A model generated the notes under the pieces. That model ran no database searches. It worked only from the letters and a program-made list of their open reading frames with translations, and was not told where the DNA came from. A stretch of 64,000 bases of DNA from Streptomyces sp. NBC_00523. Its GTDB lineage: Bacteria > Actinomycetota > Actinomycetes > Streptomycetales > Streptomycetaceae. Positions 35,070-44,204 of the stretch are shown here, in pieces (position 1 is the first letter of the stretch; every line of letters starts with the position of its first letter). Location of the stretch: NCBI RefSeq assembly GCF_036346615.1, contig NZ_CP107836.1, positions 5,642,001 through 5,706,000 on the forward strand, read 5' to 3'. The translations under genes were made by a program, and so were the position numbers.

Positions 35070-37661
35070 ATGCCCCTGCTCCAACCGTCCAGGCGCAGAC
35101 ACGCCGTGTGGACGGTGGCCTCGCTCGCCGCGGCTGCCCTGCTCACCACCCCGCTGCCCGCCCTCGCGGCGGACTCGCCGGCACCCTCTGCCGCCGCCTC
35201 GGCGAAGGTCGACTCCGCGCTCACGAGCGCGGTGCGCAACGGCAAGGACGCCACCTTCTTCGTGGTCCTGAAGGACCGGGCCGACCTGTCCGGCGCCAAG
35301 AAGCAGAAGACGCACGCGAAGAAGGCCACCGCCGCGTACAGCGAACTCCGCGCGCACGCCAAGTCCAGCCAGAAGTCGCTCAACGCCTTCCTCGACAAGA
35401 AGAAGGTCGGCCACCAGGACTTCTGGATCGCCAACGCGGTCAAGGTCACCGGCGACCAGGACCTCGTCGACGAGCTGGCCAAGCGCTCGGACGTGGCGTC
35501 GGTCATCAAGCGGCAATCGTTCAAGCTGGACGACATCGAGACCTCCGACAAGCAGGTCACCGCCTCGCGCGCTGCCGCGCTGCACACCGACTCGGCCGCC
35601 GACGGCACCGACGCCCCGGCGTGGGGCGTCGCGGACATCAAGGCCGACCAGGTCTGGGATCAGTACCAGGACCGCGGCGAGGGCATCGTCGTCGCCAACG
35701 TCGACTCGGGCGTCCAGTTCGACCACCCCGACCTCGTCGCCAACTACCGCGGCAACAACGGCGACGGCACCTTCACGCACGACTACAACTTCTACGACGC
35801 GAGCGGGACGTGCACCACGGCCGCGCCGTGCGACAACAACGGCCACGGCACCCACACGATGGGCACCATGGTCGCCAAGAACGGTCTCGGCGTCGCACCG
35901 AACGCGAAGTGGATCGCCGCCAAGGGCTGCGCGGCCGACATCTGCTACGACGACGAGCTGCTCGCCGCCGGTCAGTGGATCCTCGCGCCGACCGACCACA
36001 ACGGCCAGAACCCGCGCCCTGACCTGGCCCCCAACATCGTCAACAACTCCTGGGGCAACGAGGACGTCAGCCACGCGTTCTACCAGGACATCCTGGCGGC
36101 CTGGGACGCCGCGGGCATCTTCGAGGCGTTCGCGGCCGGCAACGACGGTGACGGCGTGACCTGCTCGACCACCCACCCGCCGGGCTCGCAGGCCGATTCC
36201 TACGGCGTCGGCGCCTACGACGCCAACGGCAAGATCGCCAGCTTCTCCGGCTTCGGCCCCTCGCTGACCGACGGCAGCGAGAAGCCGAACATCTCGGCCC
36301 CGGGCGTCCAGATCCCGTCCACCTGGCCGGGCAACGACTACAACACCATCAACGGCACGTCGATGGCGACCCCGCACGTCGCGGGCGCGGTCGCGCTGCT
36401 GTGGTCGGCGGCCCCCTCGCTGATCGGCAACATCGAGGAGACCCGCAACCTCCTCAACGAGGGCGCGCGTGACGTCGACGACACCCACTGCGGCGGCACC
36501 GCCGGCATGAACTACGTGTGGGGCAACGGCAAGCTCGACATCCTCGCCTCCGTCGAGAAGGCCCCGCACACCGCGGCCGTCGTCAGCGGCAAGGCCACCG
36601 ACAAGGCGACGGGCAAGGCCCTCCCGAACATCACGGTGAAGTCCACCGACGCGGCCGGCGCGGTCCGTACGGTCACCACCGGCCCGGACGGCACCTACCG
36701 TCTGCCGCTGGCCGCGGGCACGTACTCCTTCGCGTTCAGCGGCTACGGCTACGCGAGTGCTTCGGCCGCCGACGTCACCCTGGCCGAGAGCCAGGCGTTC
36801 ACCCAGGACATCGCGCTGGCCCCGGTCGCCTCGCACAAGGTCACCGGCACCGTCCGCGACGTCACCGGCAAGCCGCTGCCCGGCGCCACGGTCGAGCTGA
36901 ACGGCACGCCGCTGCCCGCCGTCACCACCAACGCCAAGGGCAAGTACACCTTCAAGAAGGTCGCAGAGGGCTCTTACGGCCTCGCCGTGAAGCCCACCGC
37001 GCCGGTCCTGTGCAACGGCGTCTACTCCGGTCCCGCCGCCGTCGGCGCCGCCGACCTGACGAAGAACGTCCAGGTTCCGAACCGGACGGACAACTCCGGC
37101 AACGTCTGCACCCCGGCCGACTACTCGTGGATCGCGGGCTCCAAGAAGGTCGCCCTGACCGGTGACGAGGACTCCGCCACGGTCTCGCTGCCGTTCTCGG
37201 TGAAGCACTACGGCGTCTCGTACTCCACCGCCTCGGTCACCACCGACGGTCTGATCAACTTCCTGTCCTCGCGCGTCGGTGACTACAACAACACCGCCCT
37301 GCCGACGGCCGGGTTCAACGGTGTGAAGGGCATCGTCGCCCCGCTGTGGGACGACCTGACGCTCGACAAGAAGTCCTCCGTGCAGACCGCCACCACCGGC
37401 ACCAAGGGCAGCCGCAAGTTCGCCATCGTGTGGAACAACGCCGCGTACGCCAACGGCACTTCGGGCCGCGCCACCTTCGAGGCCGTCTTCGACGAGGCCA
37501 CCGGCGCCGTGACCCTCCAGTACCAGTCCGTCGCAGACCAGGGCGCGGGTGCCACCGTCGGCATCGCCGACCAGTCCGGCACCGACGCCTTCCAGTACTC
37601 CTTCAACCAGTCCGTGATCGCAGACGGCACCGCCGTCAGCTTCACGCAGGGAGCGAAGTAA
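35070..37661 (+). CDS. Secreted S8 subtilisin-like serine protease with repeat domains
   Basis: The 863-residue precursor starts at ATG 35070 after GGAGGAGTGCTCG. A signal peptide (arginine-rich start, hydrophobic core, cleavage after LPALA near residue 33) is followed by an I9-type propeptide (about 45-165) and the S8 domain. The catalytic triad is D212 (NVDSGV), H259 (GHGTHT) and S431 (GTSMATPH). Two carboxypeptidase-regulatory-like beta domains (about 505-590 and 590-670) and a C-terminal beta-rich domain follow. It is exported and probably self-activated. The stop overlaps the next start (TAATG). Confidence 0.95.
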   Translation: MPLLQPSRRRHAVWTVASLAAAALLTTPLPALAADSPAPSAAASAKVDSALTSAVRNGKDATFFVVLKDRADLSGAKKQKTHAKKATAAYSELRAHAKSSQKSLNAFLDKKKVGHQDFWIANAVKVTGDQDLVDELAKRSDVASVIKRQSFKLDDIETSDKQVTASRAAALHTDSAADGTDAPAWGVADIKADQVWDQYQDRGEGIVVANVDSGVQFDHPDLVANYRGNNGDGTFTHDYNFYDASGTCTTAAPCDNNGHGTHTMGTMVAKNGLGVAPNAKWIAAKGCAADICYDDELLAAGQWILAPTDHNGQNPRPDLAPNIVNNSWGNEDVSHAFYQDILAAWDAAGIFEAFAAGNDGDGVTCSTTHPPGSQADSYGVGAYDANGKIASFSGFGPSLTDGSEKPNISAPGVQIPSTWPGNDYNTINGTSMATPHVAGAVALLWSAAPSLIGNIEETRNLLNEGARDVDDTHCGGTAGMNYVWGNGKLDILASVEKAPHTAAVVSGKATDKATGKALPNITVKSTDAAGAVRTVTTGPDGTYRLPLAAGTYSFAFSGYGYASASAADVTLAESQAFTQDIALAPVASHKVTGTVRDVTGKPLPGATVELNGTPLPAVTTNAKGKYTFKKVAEGSYGLAVKPTAPVLCNGVYSGPAAVGAADLTKNVQVPNRTDNSGNVCTPADYSWIAGSKKVALTGDEDSATVSLPFSVKHYGVSYSTASVTTDGLINFLSSRVGDYNNTALPTAGFNGVKGIVAPLWDDLTLDKKSSVQTATTGTKGSRKFAIVWNNAAYANGTSGRATFEAVFDEATGAVTLQYQSVADQGAGATVGIADQSGTDAFQYSFNQSVIADGTAVSFTQGAK

Positions 37662-40609
37662 TGAGAGCCCAGCACTCCCGGCGTGCGCTTCAGCTCGCCG
37701 CCGGCCTCGTCGCGGCGGGCCTCTGCCTGACCGCCGCCCCGCAGGCCCTCGCCGCCGACAGCGGCAGCGACGCGCCGATGAAGCTGACCAGCGCCGAAGC
37801 GAAGAAGCTCGCCGCGAACGTCACCCTCGACCCGTACGTGAAGGCCGAGGACACCACCGGCACGCAGGACAAGGCCGACTCGGAGGCGAAGGCCGCCGCG
37901 AAGTCGGACGCCACCGCGAAGACGGACGCCGCCACCGCCACCGACCCGACCACCCCGGTCACCATGACCGCGAAGTCCACGCTCGAAGGCGTGCGCGGTC
38001 TGGGCGCCACGGTGCCGGCCGGCAAGAAGGGCGACTACTACTCCGTCAACGCCATGGGCAACGTCCAGCTCCACGCGGCCGACGGCAGCGAGACCTGGGC
38101 CCGCACCAGCAGCTCGTTCTACGCGGACTGGCAGGTCAAGCCGCTCCAGGTGTGGCGCGTCGAGCCGTACCCGCCCCAGATCCTCATGGGCTACAACGCG
38201 GTCTCGCCGTTCTCGCCGAACTCGGAATCCGGCTACTCCGCCGGTGACCTGACCGGCGACGGCGTCCCGGACCTGGTGTTCTCGGCCAAGGTCGGCGCCA
38301 CCCCGTACCCGCGGGCCTTCACGTCTCCGGGCTCCGACCTGAGCACCGGCACCTTCGTGACGGTCCTCGACGGCAGGACCGGCGCCACGGTCTGGTCGAA
38401 GCTGTACAACTACGCCTCCATGGTCAAGATCGTGAACGGCACCCTGCTGGTCGCCGACGCGCCCCGGATGAGCGGTGACGCCAAGGTCCCGGCCGACGCG
38501 ACCGCCACCCTGACCGGCATCCGCTTCTCGGCGGGCACCGACGGGGAGCTCGCTCCGGCGCAGACCTGGTCCTTCGACACCAAGGAAGCCCGGTACACCA
38601 ACTGGGGCGACATCCAGGACCTCGGCAAGGGCAAGGTCGCCGTCTCCTGGAACCTCGCCAAGGGCACCGGCGTCGAGGCGCGCGGCCACACAGCCGTGCT
38701 CGACACCACCGACGGCTCGGTCACCTGGCGCACCGACAGCGTGCTGTACAGCCGCATCATGCGCCTCGACGCCGGCCGCAAGCGCCTCGTCGCCGTCGAG
38801 CAGGCGGACGTCAACGACGCGGTGCACTACGAGGTCGCCGCGTACGACCTGAAGACCGGTCACCGCGCCACCCTGAGCGGCCGCGACAACGTGGTGCCCA
38901 CCGCGCTGACGGTCGGCGAACTCAAGGCCGGCAAGGCCGGCGACGAATACGCCATCTCGGAGTCCTCCTTCGACGAGAACCTCGTCATCAGTGCCAGCAC
39001 CATCCGCGTTGTCAACGGTGACAACGCGGACAAGGTCCTCTGGTCGAGCACGACCAAGCGGGATGCCGAGAACGGCCACGACGGGCCCAGCACCTGGGGC
39101 CTCGGGGTGATCGACGGCAGGCTGGTCGCCTCCGCCCAGGACGACCGGAAGATGGCCGACCCGGAGAACCGGGGCAGCCTGCGCTACGCGTCGCTGACCG
39201 TCTTCTCCGGCAACGGCACCGTCAAGTGGCAGTCCAAGGGCGTCGCGGCCTCCCCGATGTTCCAGGACCTGTACACCGACGCCGCGGGTTCCCACGTCCG
39301 GGTGATCGACCAGGGCCAGAACATCCGCACCTTCAAGCTGGGCAACGGCAAGGCGGAGAAGGTCACGCCGCTCCAGGGCGACGTCGCCTACGCCAAGGGC
39401 GCCGACCTGAACAAGGACGGCAAGACCGACGTCGTGATGGCGGGTTCCTCCAACGGCGTGTGGGCCTACTCCGGCCCGTCGCTGGTGAACGGCTCGAAGC
39501 CCGAGAAGCTGTGGCAGGCCACCGTATCCGGATCGGTCCACGACATCCAGATCGGTGACGTCAACGGCGACGGCAAGCCCGAGATCGTGGTCGCGGCCGA
39601 CACCGCGACGGTCGTGCTCAACGGGAAGACCGGCAAGACGCTCGCCACCATCGAGGCAGGCGAGGGCCAGTTCGTCCGCTCGGTGCAACTGGCCGACCTC
39701 AATGGCGACGGCGAGCAGGACATCATCGTCCCGACGGACGCGGTACGCGCCTACTACGGTGACGGCCACGCCCTCTGGACGTACAACGCGCCCAAGGAGG
39801 CGGGCGACGTCCGCTTCGGCGACACGTCCTTCAACGACGGCCGAGTGTACGCCGCCTACGCCACCCTGAACGCCTACCAGCAGACGTCGCCGGTGACGAC
39901 CGCGGTCGCGCTCAACGCCAAGAACGGCAAGGCCCGCTGGTCGGCAGCTCCGAAGGCGCCCGACTCCGCGGTCGGCGGTATCCGCGGACTCGACCCCAAC
40001 CAGGGTGTCTTCGCCTCCAAGGAGATCCCGTACGCGGGTGGCCACGCGGTGGTCTACCTGTGGGTGGTCAACGGGCCCATCAAGATCGACGGCACAGACA
40101 TGCTGAGCCCGCAGAACTACTTCGAGATCCGCGACGGCCGCACCGGCGAGGTGCTGCACTCCCTGGTCTCGGGCGGTCTGTGGACGCACAACGGCTTCTT
40201 CGCCAAGGACGGGGCGCTGTACCAGGCCGGCACGGCGTCGATCCGCCGCTTCCGAGCAAACGGGGACGACAAGACGCAGCTGTTCTCCCCGCAGACGTAC
40301 AACGTCGGCTTCCTGACCGGCCCCGGCGGACGCTCACTGCTCGTCGCCGGCTCGGAGTCGAGTCTGTACCTCTTCGACCCGAGCGCCATCGACTCCGAGG
40401 ACTCCTGGGCCAACGGCGTCGGCAACATCGGCGCCCTCAACGGCGCCCGCAACTACTTCGCGGGTGACCTCGACGGCGACGGCGTGGACGAGGTGCTGTC
40501 GCTGAACAGCGACGACGCCGGCCGGGACCGCGCGGCCGGTGAGTTCGGCGGCGGCTACTACGTCGCCGACAACGGCATCCACCAGGTCACGTCGTACAAG
40601 CTCTCCTGA
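37661..40609 (+). CDS. Secreted FG-GAP/VCBS repeat protein
   Basis: This 982-residue protein has a signal peptide (MRAQHSRRALQLAAGLVAAG, cleavage after QALA) and an Ala/Lys/Thr-rich linker to about residue 110. A beta-propeller of FG-GAP-like repeats with calcium-binding DxDGxxD loops follows: GDLTGDGVPDLV, ADLNKDGKTDVV, GDVNGDGKPEIV, ADLNGDGEQDII and GDLDGDGVDEVL. It has no catalytic motif I recognise. Translational coupling to the subtilase (one-base overlap) suggests a substrate, inhibitor or binding partner. A terminator follows. Confidence 0.92.
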   Translation: MRAQHSRRALQLAAGLVAAGLCLTAAPQALAADSGSDAPMKLTSAEAKKLAANVTLDPYVKAEDTTGTQDKADSEAKAAAKSDATAKTDAATATDPTTPVTMTAKSTLEGVRGLGATVPAGKKGDYYSVNAMGNVQLHAADGSETWARTSSSFYADWQVKPLQVWRVEPYPPQILMGYNAVSPFSPNSESGYSAGDLTGDGVPDLVFSAKVGATPYPRAFTSPGSDLSTGTFVTVLDGRTGATVWSKLYNYASMVKIVNGTLLVADAPRMSGDAKVPADATATLTGIRFSAGTDGELAPAQTWSFDTKEARYTNWGDIQDLGKGKVAVSWNLAKGTGVEARGHTAVLDTTDGSVTWRTDSVLYSRIMRLDAGRKRLVAVEQADVNDAVHYEVAAYDLKTGHRATLSGRDNVVPTALTVGELKAGKAGDEYAISESSFDENLVISASTIRVVNGDNADKVLWSSTTKRDAENGHDGPSTWGLGVIDGRLVASAQDDRKMADPENRGSLRYASLTVFSGNGTVKWQSKGVAASPMFQDLYTDAAGSHVRVIDQGQNIRTFKLGNGKAEKVTPLQGDVAYAKGADLNKDGKTDVVMAGSSNGVWAYSGPSLVNGSKPEKLWQATVSGSVHDIQIGDVNGDGKPEIVVAADTATVVLNGKTGKTLATIEAGEGQFVRSVQLADLNGDGEQDIIVPTDAVRAYYGDGHALWTYNAPKEAGDVRFGDTSFNDGRVYAAYATLNAYQQTSPVTTAVALNAKNGKARWSAAPKAPDSAVGGIRGLDPNQGVFASKEIPYAGGHAVVYLWVVNGPIKIDGTDMLSPQNYFEIRDGRTGEVLHSLVSGGLWTHNGFFAKDGALYQAGTASIRRFRANGDDKTQLFSPQTYNVGFLTGPGGRSLLVAGSESSLYLFDPSAIDSEDSWANGVGNIGALNGARNYFAGDLDGDGVDEVLSLNSDDAGRDRAAGEFGGGYYVADNGIHQVTSYKLS

Positions 40610-40626
40610 CCTGAACCGCCTCGAAC

Positions 40627-40659
40627 GGGCCCCCGGGACGCACCTCGTCCCGGGGGCCC
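40627..40659. terminator. Bidirectional hairpin terminator
   Basis: A perfect 14-bp stem with a CACCT loop lies between the FG-GAP gene and the convergent formylglycine-generating enzyme gene. Confidence 0.88.
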
Positions 40660-40669
40660 TCGGCGTACG

Positions 40670-41590
40670 TCACCACACCACCCGGAAGCCGATGTTGCCC
40701 GCGGAGCTGTCCACCGTGTTCGACGTGCGGGCCGCGACCCGGTAGCGGTTGCAGTACGAGTCGTGGCACAGGTACGAGCCGCCGCGCATCGTGCGACGGT
40801 CGTCGGTGCCGGGCTGCCAGGGGTCGGCGGACCACTCCCACACGTTCCCGGCCGTGTTGTACAGCCCGAAGCCGTTGGGCGCGTAGGTGTGGACGGGCGC
40901 CGTGCCCGCGTAGCCGTCCTCCTCCGTGTTGCGGGTGGGGAAGGAGCCCTGCCAGATGTTGCAGCGGTGCTCGCCGTCCGGGGTGAGCTCGTCGCCCCAC
41001 GGGTAGCGGGCCTGGTCGAGCCCGCCCCGGGCGGCGTACTCCCACTCGGCCTCCGTCGGCAGCCGGCCACCGGCCCACTGGCAGTAGGCGAGCGCGTCGC
41101 GCCAGGTGACGTGGACGACCGGGTGGTCGCCCCGGTCGCCTATGCCGCTGCCCGGCCCCTCCGGGACGTCCCAGCGGGCGCCGCTCACCCCGCACCACCA
41201 AGGCGTCTGCTGCGGGCGGGGCGAAATCTTGCGCAACGAGCCCGGCAGGAACTTCGCGAACACGTAGCTCCAGCCGAACTCCTCCGCCTCGGTGCGGTAG
41301 CCGGTGGCCGCCACGAACGCGGCGAACCGGTCATTCGTCACGGCGTACGCGTCGATCGCGAAGCCCGCGACGCTCACCTCACGCACCGGCCCCTCGGCAT
41401 CGCCCGCGTTCACATCACGGTCCTCGCTGCCCATCCGGAACGTACCCCCGGGCAGCTCGACCCGGTCCGCGTACGCCACCTCCGGCGCACGCGGCGCGAC
41501 CGGCCCGATGCTCAGGACCGGATCGGCCGCGGCGACCCCGTCCCGGGACGGGGTGCAGCAGCTCTTGGGGGCGTCGGGGCGGTCACTCAT
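40670..41590 (-). CDS. Formylglycine-generating enzyme (sulfatase-modifying factor)
   Basis: This 306-residue FGE-sulfatase domain protein has the copper-binding active-site cysteine pair intact as C275 and C280 in RGGSYLCHDSYCNRYR, together with GGTFRMGS, HPVVHVTWRDALAYCQW, PTEAEWEYAARGG and NVWEWSADPW. It oxidises a cysteine in the CxPxR motif of sulfatases to formylglycine using O2. Unlike many SUMF1-fold proteins lacking the cysteines, this one should be active. No CxPxR sulfatase is in the window. It overlaps the upstream hydrolase gene by 8 bp. Confidence 0.94.
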   Translation of the reverse strand: MSDRPDAPKSCCTPSRDGVAAADPVLSIGPVAPRAPEVAYADRVELPGGTFRMGSEDRDVNAGDAEGPVREVSVAGFAIDAYAVTNDRFAAFVAATGYRTEAEEFGWSYVFAKFLPGSLRKISPRPQQTPWWCGVSGARWDVPEGPGSGIGDRGDHPVVHVTWRDALAYCQWAGGRLPTEAEWEYAARGGLDQARYPWGDELTPDGEHRCNIWQGSFPTRNTEEDGYAGTAPVHTYAPNGFGLYNTAGNVWEWSADPWQPGTDDRRTMRGGSYLCHDSYCNRYRVAARTSNTVDSSAGNIGFRVVW

Positions 41591-42464
41591 CGTTGCCTTC
41601 TTCGTCGGGGAACCGAGGCACCGGGAGATCGTAACCAGGGCCGGAAACGGCGGACCCGGCCCCTGGGGCGAGCCCGTCCAGGAATGCCGAGAGCGCCCCG
41701 TACAGCGCGTCCGGCCGTTCCAGGTGCAGGTCGTGGCCCGTGCCGGGGACGCTCACCGCGTGTGTGTCCGGGCGTCGGCGCAGCATCTCGTCCACCTCCT
41801 CGGCCGGGATGAAGCTCTTCCGGGCGAGGACGAGCAGGGTGGGACACGCGACCCGGTCCCACTCCTCGTGGAAGGAGCGCCGGGCGTTCTCCGCGATGGA
41901 CCCGGTCATCACGTCCCGGTCGAAGCGCGGCCCCCAGCCGCCGTCGCGTTCCACGAGCCCCGCCGCCCAGCCCGCACCGGCCGGGCCGCCGCCGAAGAAC
42001 GCGGCCGCCGCCTCACGGGAGGCGAACGGCACCGGCCACGCGTCGAGCCACCGGCCGATGTGCTCGTCCAGGCCGGGGGTCGGCCCACCGGCCCCCGCCT
42101 CCACCAGCACCAGGGCGCCCGGCAGCTCCGGATGGGCGGCGGCCGTCAGCATCGCCGTGTGCCCGCCCAGCGACTGCCCGACGAGCACGGGCCGCTCAAG
42201 CCCCAGGTGCCGTACGACGGCGACGACGTCCTCCACGTACGCCGCGCGGGAGACGTCGTCCGGCCGGGGCTCGCTCGCGCCGTGCCCGCGCTGGTCCACC
42301 GCGACGACCCGGTGCCGGGGCGCCAGCCGCTCCGCGAGCGCGTCCCACTCGCCCGCGTGACCGGCGAGGCCGTGCAGCAGGACGACGGGGCGGCCGGATC
42401 CGCCGCCGTCCCGGCAGACGAGCCGGACCCCTTCACGTACGACGGTGTGCTCGGTCCACGGCAT
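41583..42464 (-). CDS. Alpha/beta hydrolase
   Basis: This 293-residue protein has the oxyanion motif LLHGLAGHAGEW, nucleophile elbow GQSLGGH (serine near residue 98), an acid in the strand-7 region and the catalytic histidine in GTGHDLHLE near 245. It resembles soluble esterases/lactonases such as 3-oxoadipate enol-lactonase relatives. The substrate is unknown. Its end overlaps the start of the formylglycine-generating enzyme gene, so they are cotranscribed. Confidence 0.92.
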   Translation of the reverse strand: MPWTEHTVVREGVRLVCRDGGGSGRPVVLLHGLAGHAGEWDALAERLAPRHRVVAVDQRGHGASEPRPDDVSRAAYVEDVVAVVRHLGLERPVLVGQSLGGHTAMLTAAAHPELPGALVLVEAGAGGPTPGLDEHIGRWLDAWPVPFASREAAAAFFGGGPAGAGWAAGLVERDGGWGPRFDRDVMTGSIAENARRSFHEEWDRVACPTLLVLARKSFIPAEEVDEMLRRRPDTHAVSVPGTGHDLHLERPDALYGALSAFLDGLAPGAGSAVSGPGYDLPVPRFPDEEGNDE

Positions 42465-42511
42465 GGTGCCCCCAGGCGTTCGGCTGCTTCCGACGATCGT
42501 GCCCCGTGTGC

Positions 42512-42937
42512 TCAGAGCCGTCGGAGGAGCGCGGCCAGCGTCTCGGTCTCCTGAGCGGTGAGCTTGTCGGTGAAGTGACGGCGTACGGCCGCCTCCAGAC
42601 CGGGGTGCACGGCGGCGACGGTGCGGCGGCCCGCCTCGGTGAGGGTGACGACGGTGGCGCCGCCGGACCGTTCGCGGGCGATGAGGTCGCGCTTGCTCAT
42701 GCGGGTGAGCTGGTGCGAGGTGCGGGTGCGGTCCCAGCCGAGGGACGCGGCCAGCTCGCTCTGGCGCAGCGGACCGTCCGCCTTGCTCAGGCTGACCAGG
42801 ATCGTCAGGTCGGGCTCGGACAGGCCCGCCGCGTCGGCGGTGTCGGCGATCACGCGCGCCCTGACCACCTCGTGGGCCCGCTTGAAGGCGGACCAGAGGT
42901 CCACGGGGCCCGAGACCGTGCCGCCCGGTGTTGACAT
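42512..42937 (-). CDS. MarR family transcriptional regulator
   Basis: This 141-residue winged-helix protein has the family core LTILVSLSKADGPLRQSELA, recognition helix SLGWDRTRTSHQLTRM and wing RERSGGATVVTLTEAG. Its ATG lies inside one of two GTTGA-N4-TCAAC palindromes in the divergent promoter region. It therefore probably represses itself and the aldo-keto reductase gene, and may also read into the hydrolase-FGE genes 47 bp downstream. Confidence 0.92.
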   Translation of the reverse strand: MSTPGGTVSGPVDLWSAFKRAHEVVRARVIADTADAAGLSEPDLTILVSLSKADGPLRQSELAASLGWDRTRTSHQLTRMSKRDLIARERSGGATVVTLTEAGRRTVAAVHPGLEAAVRRHFTDKLTAQETETLAALLRRL

Positions 42938-42943
42938 ATCAAC
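42930..42943. promoter_or_regulatory. MarR operator, site 1
   Basis: GTTGACATATCAAC is a perfect 5-bp inverted repeat around CATA. It includes the start codon of the marR gene, so binding would block its transcription or translation. Confidence 0.65.
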
Positions 42944-42958
42944 GAATCCGTTCCTAGT

Positions 42959-42972
42959 GTTGAGATGTCAAC
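42959..42972. promoter_or_regulatory. MarR operator, site 2
   Basis: GTTGAGATGTCAAC repeats the site-1 half-sites exactly around a different spacer. The centres of the two sites are 29 bp apart, close to three helical turns. Confidence 0.65.
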
Positions 42973-43025
42973 GCTAGCAGGGGTCGGCTTCCACCGCCCC
43001 CGGCACTCCCCACGCAAGGATCCCC

Positions 43026-44027
43026 ATGCGCACTCGCACCCTCGGACACGGCGGCCCGCAGGTCGCCCCGGTCGCCCTGGGCTGTGCCGGCATGTCCGAC
43101 CACACCGGACCCGCCGACCAGGCGAACGCCGTCGCCACGATCCACGCCGCGCTCGACGCCGGGATCACCTTCATCGACACCGCCGACTTCTACGGCATGG
43201 GCCACAACGAGGACCTCATCGGCCGGGCACTGCGCGGCGGCAGGCGGGACGAGGCGGTGCTCAGCGTCAAGTTCGGCGGACTGCGCGACCCGGACGGGGC
43301 CTTCGTCGGCATCGAGGGCCGGCCCGCCCACGTGAAGAACGCGCTCGCCTACTCGCTGCGCCGCCTCGGCACCGATCACGTCGACATCTACCGCCCCTCC
43401 CGCCTCGACCCCGGCACCCCGGTCGAGGAGACCGTCGGCGCCATCGCGGAGATGATCGAGGCCGGTCACGTGCGCCACGTCGGGCTCTCCGAGGTGGGCG
43501 CGGAGACCATCCGCCGCGCCCACGCCGTGCACCCCGTCCACGATGTGCAGATCGAGTACTCGCTCTTCAGCCGGGGCCCCGAGACCAGCGGCATCCTGGA
43601 CACCTGCCGCGAGCTGGGCATCGGCGTCACCGCGTACGGCGTCCTCGCCCACGGGCTGCTCACCGGCACCTACCGGCAGCCCGCCGGGGGAGACCGCCGC
43701 GCCGGGTGGCTGCCCCGCTTCCACCCCGACAACCTGGCCGCCAACCTCGCCCTGACCGACCGCCTGCGCCCGCTCGCCGACGCGCACGGCATCACCGTCG
43801 CGCAGCTCGCCACCGCCTGGGTCATCGCGCGCGGCGGCGACACCGGTGACATCGTCGCCGTCCTGGGCGCCCGCCGCCCGCACCGCGTCACGGACGCCCT
43901 GGCGGCGGCCGAAGTCACCCTGACCGAGGTCGACATGGCCGCGATCGACACGGCCGTCCCGGCGGGCGCGGTGGCGGGCACGCGGTACGCGGCGCCCCTG
44001 ATGGCACTGCTGGACAGCGAGTCCTGA
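43026..44027 (+). CDS. Aldo/keto reductase lacking the usual catalytic histidine
   Basis: This 333-residue TIM-barrel oxidoreductase has the expected D51 and Y56 (FIDTADFYG) and K82 (SVKFGG). The segment normally reading DLYYQHRxDP is DIYRPSRLDP here, so position 125 is Ser, not His. Cofactor segments near the C-terminus (VLGARRPHRV) fit NADP(H). AAGGA lies before ATG 43026. The divergent MarR gene and two operators suggest induction by a small molecule or electrophile. Confidence 0.92.
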   Translation: MRTRTLGHGGPQVAPVALGCAGMSDHTGPADQANAVATIHAALDAGITFIDTADFYGMGHNEDLIGRALRGGRRDEAVLSVKFGGLRDPDGAFVGIEGRPAHVKNALAYSLRRLGTDHVDIYRPSRLDPGTPVEETVGAIAEMIEAGHVRHVGLSEVGAETIRRAHAVHPVHDVQIEYSLFSRGPETSGILDTCRELGIGVTAYGVLAHGLLTGTYRQPAGGDRRAGWLPRFHPDNLAANLALTDRLRPLADAHGITVAQLATAWVIARGGDTGDIVAVLGARRPHRVTDALAAAEVTLTEVDMAAIDTAVPAGAVAGTRYAAPLMALLDSES

Positions 44028-44192
44028 AGGCCGGTCCGGATCATGGCCCGCCGGGACCCGGCTCCCAGAGCGACGCGTACGCGGGGGCCCGGTGGCGGTG
44101 CGGCGGCAGGGGTGCGACCGAAGGGCGCCTTGAGTCGTACGCGCGACGAGGGTATGGCCCATTCTCCCCCCCGGGCTCCCGGCGGCTGCCCG

Positions 44193-44198
44193 GATAAT
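44193..44198 (+). promoter_or_regulatory. -10 box GATAAT before the acetyltransferase frame
   Basis: GATAAT is one base from the TATAAT consensus and ends 6 nt before the ATG at 44205, so the transcript would be leaderless. Confidence 0.5.
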
Positions 44199-44204
44199 CC
44201 GGGG

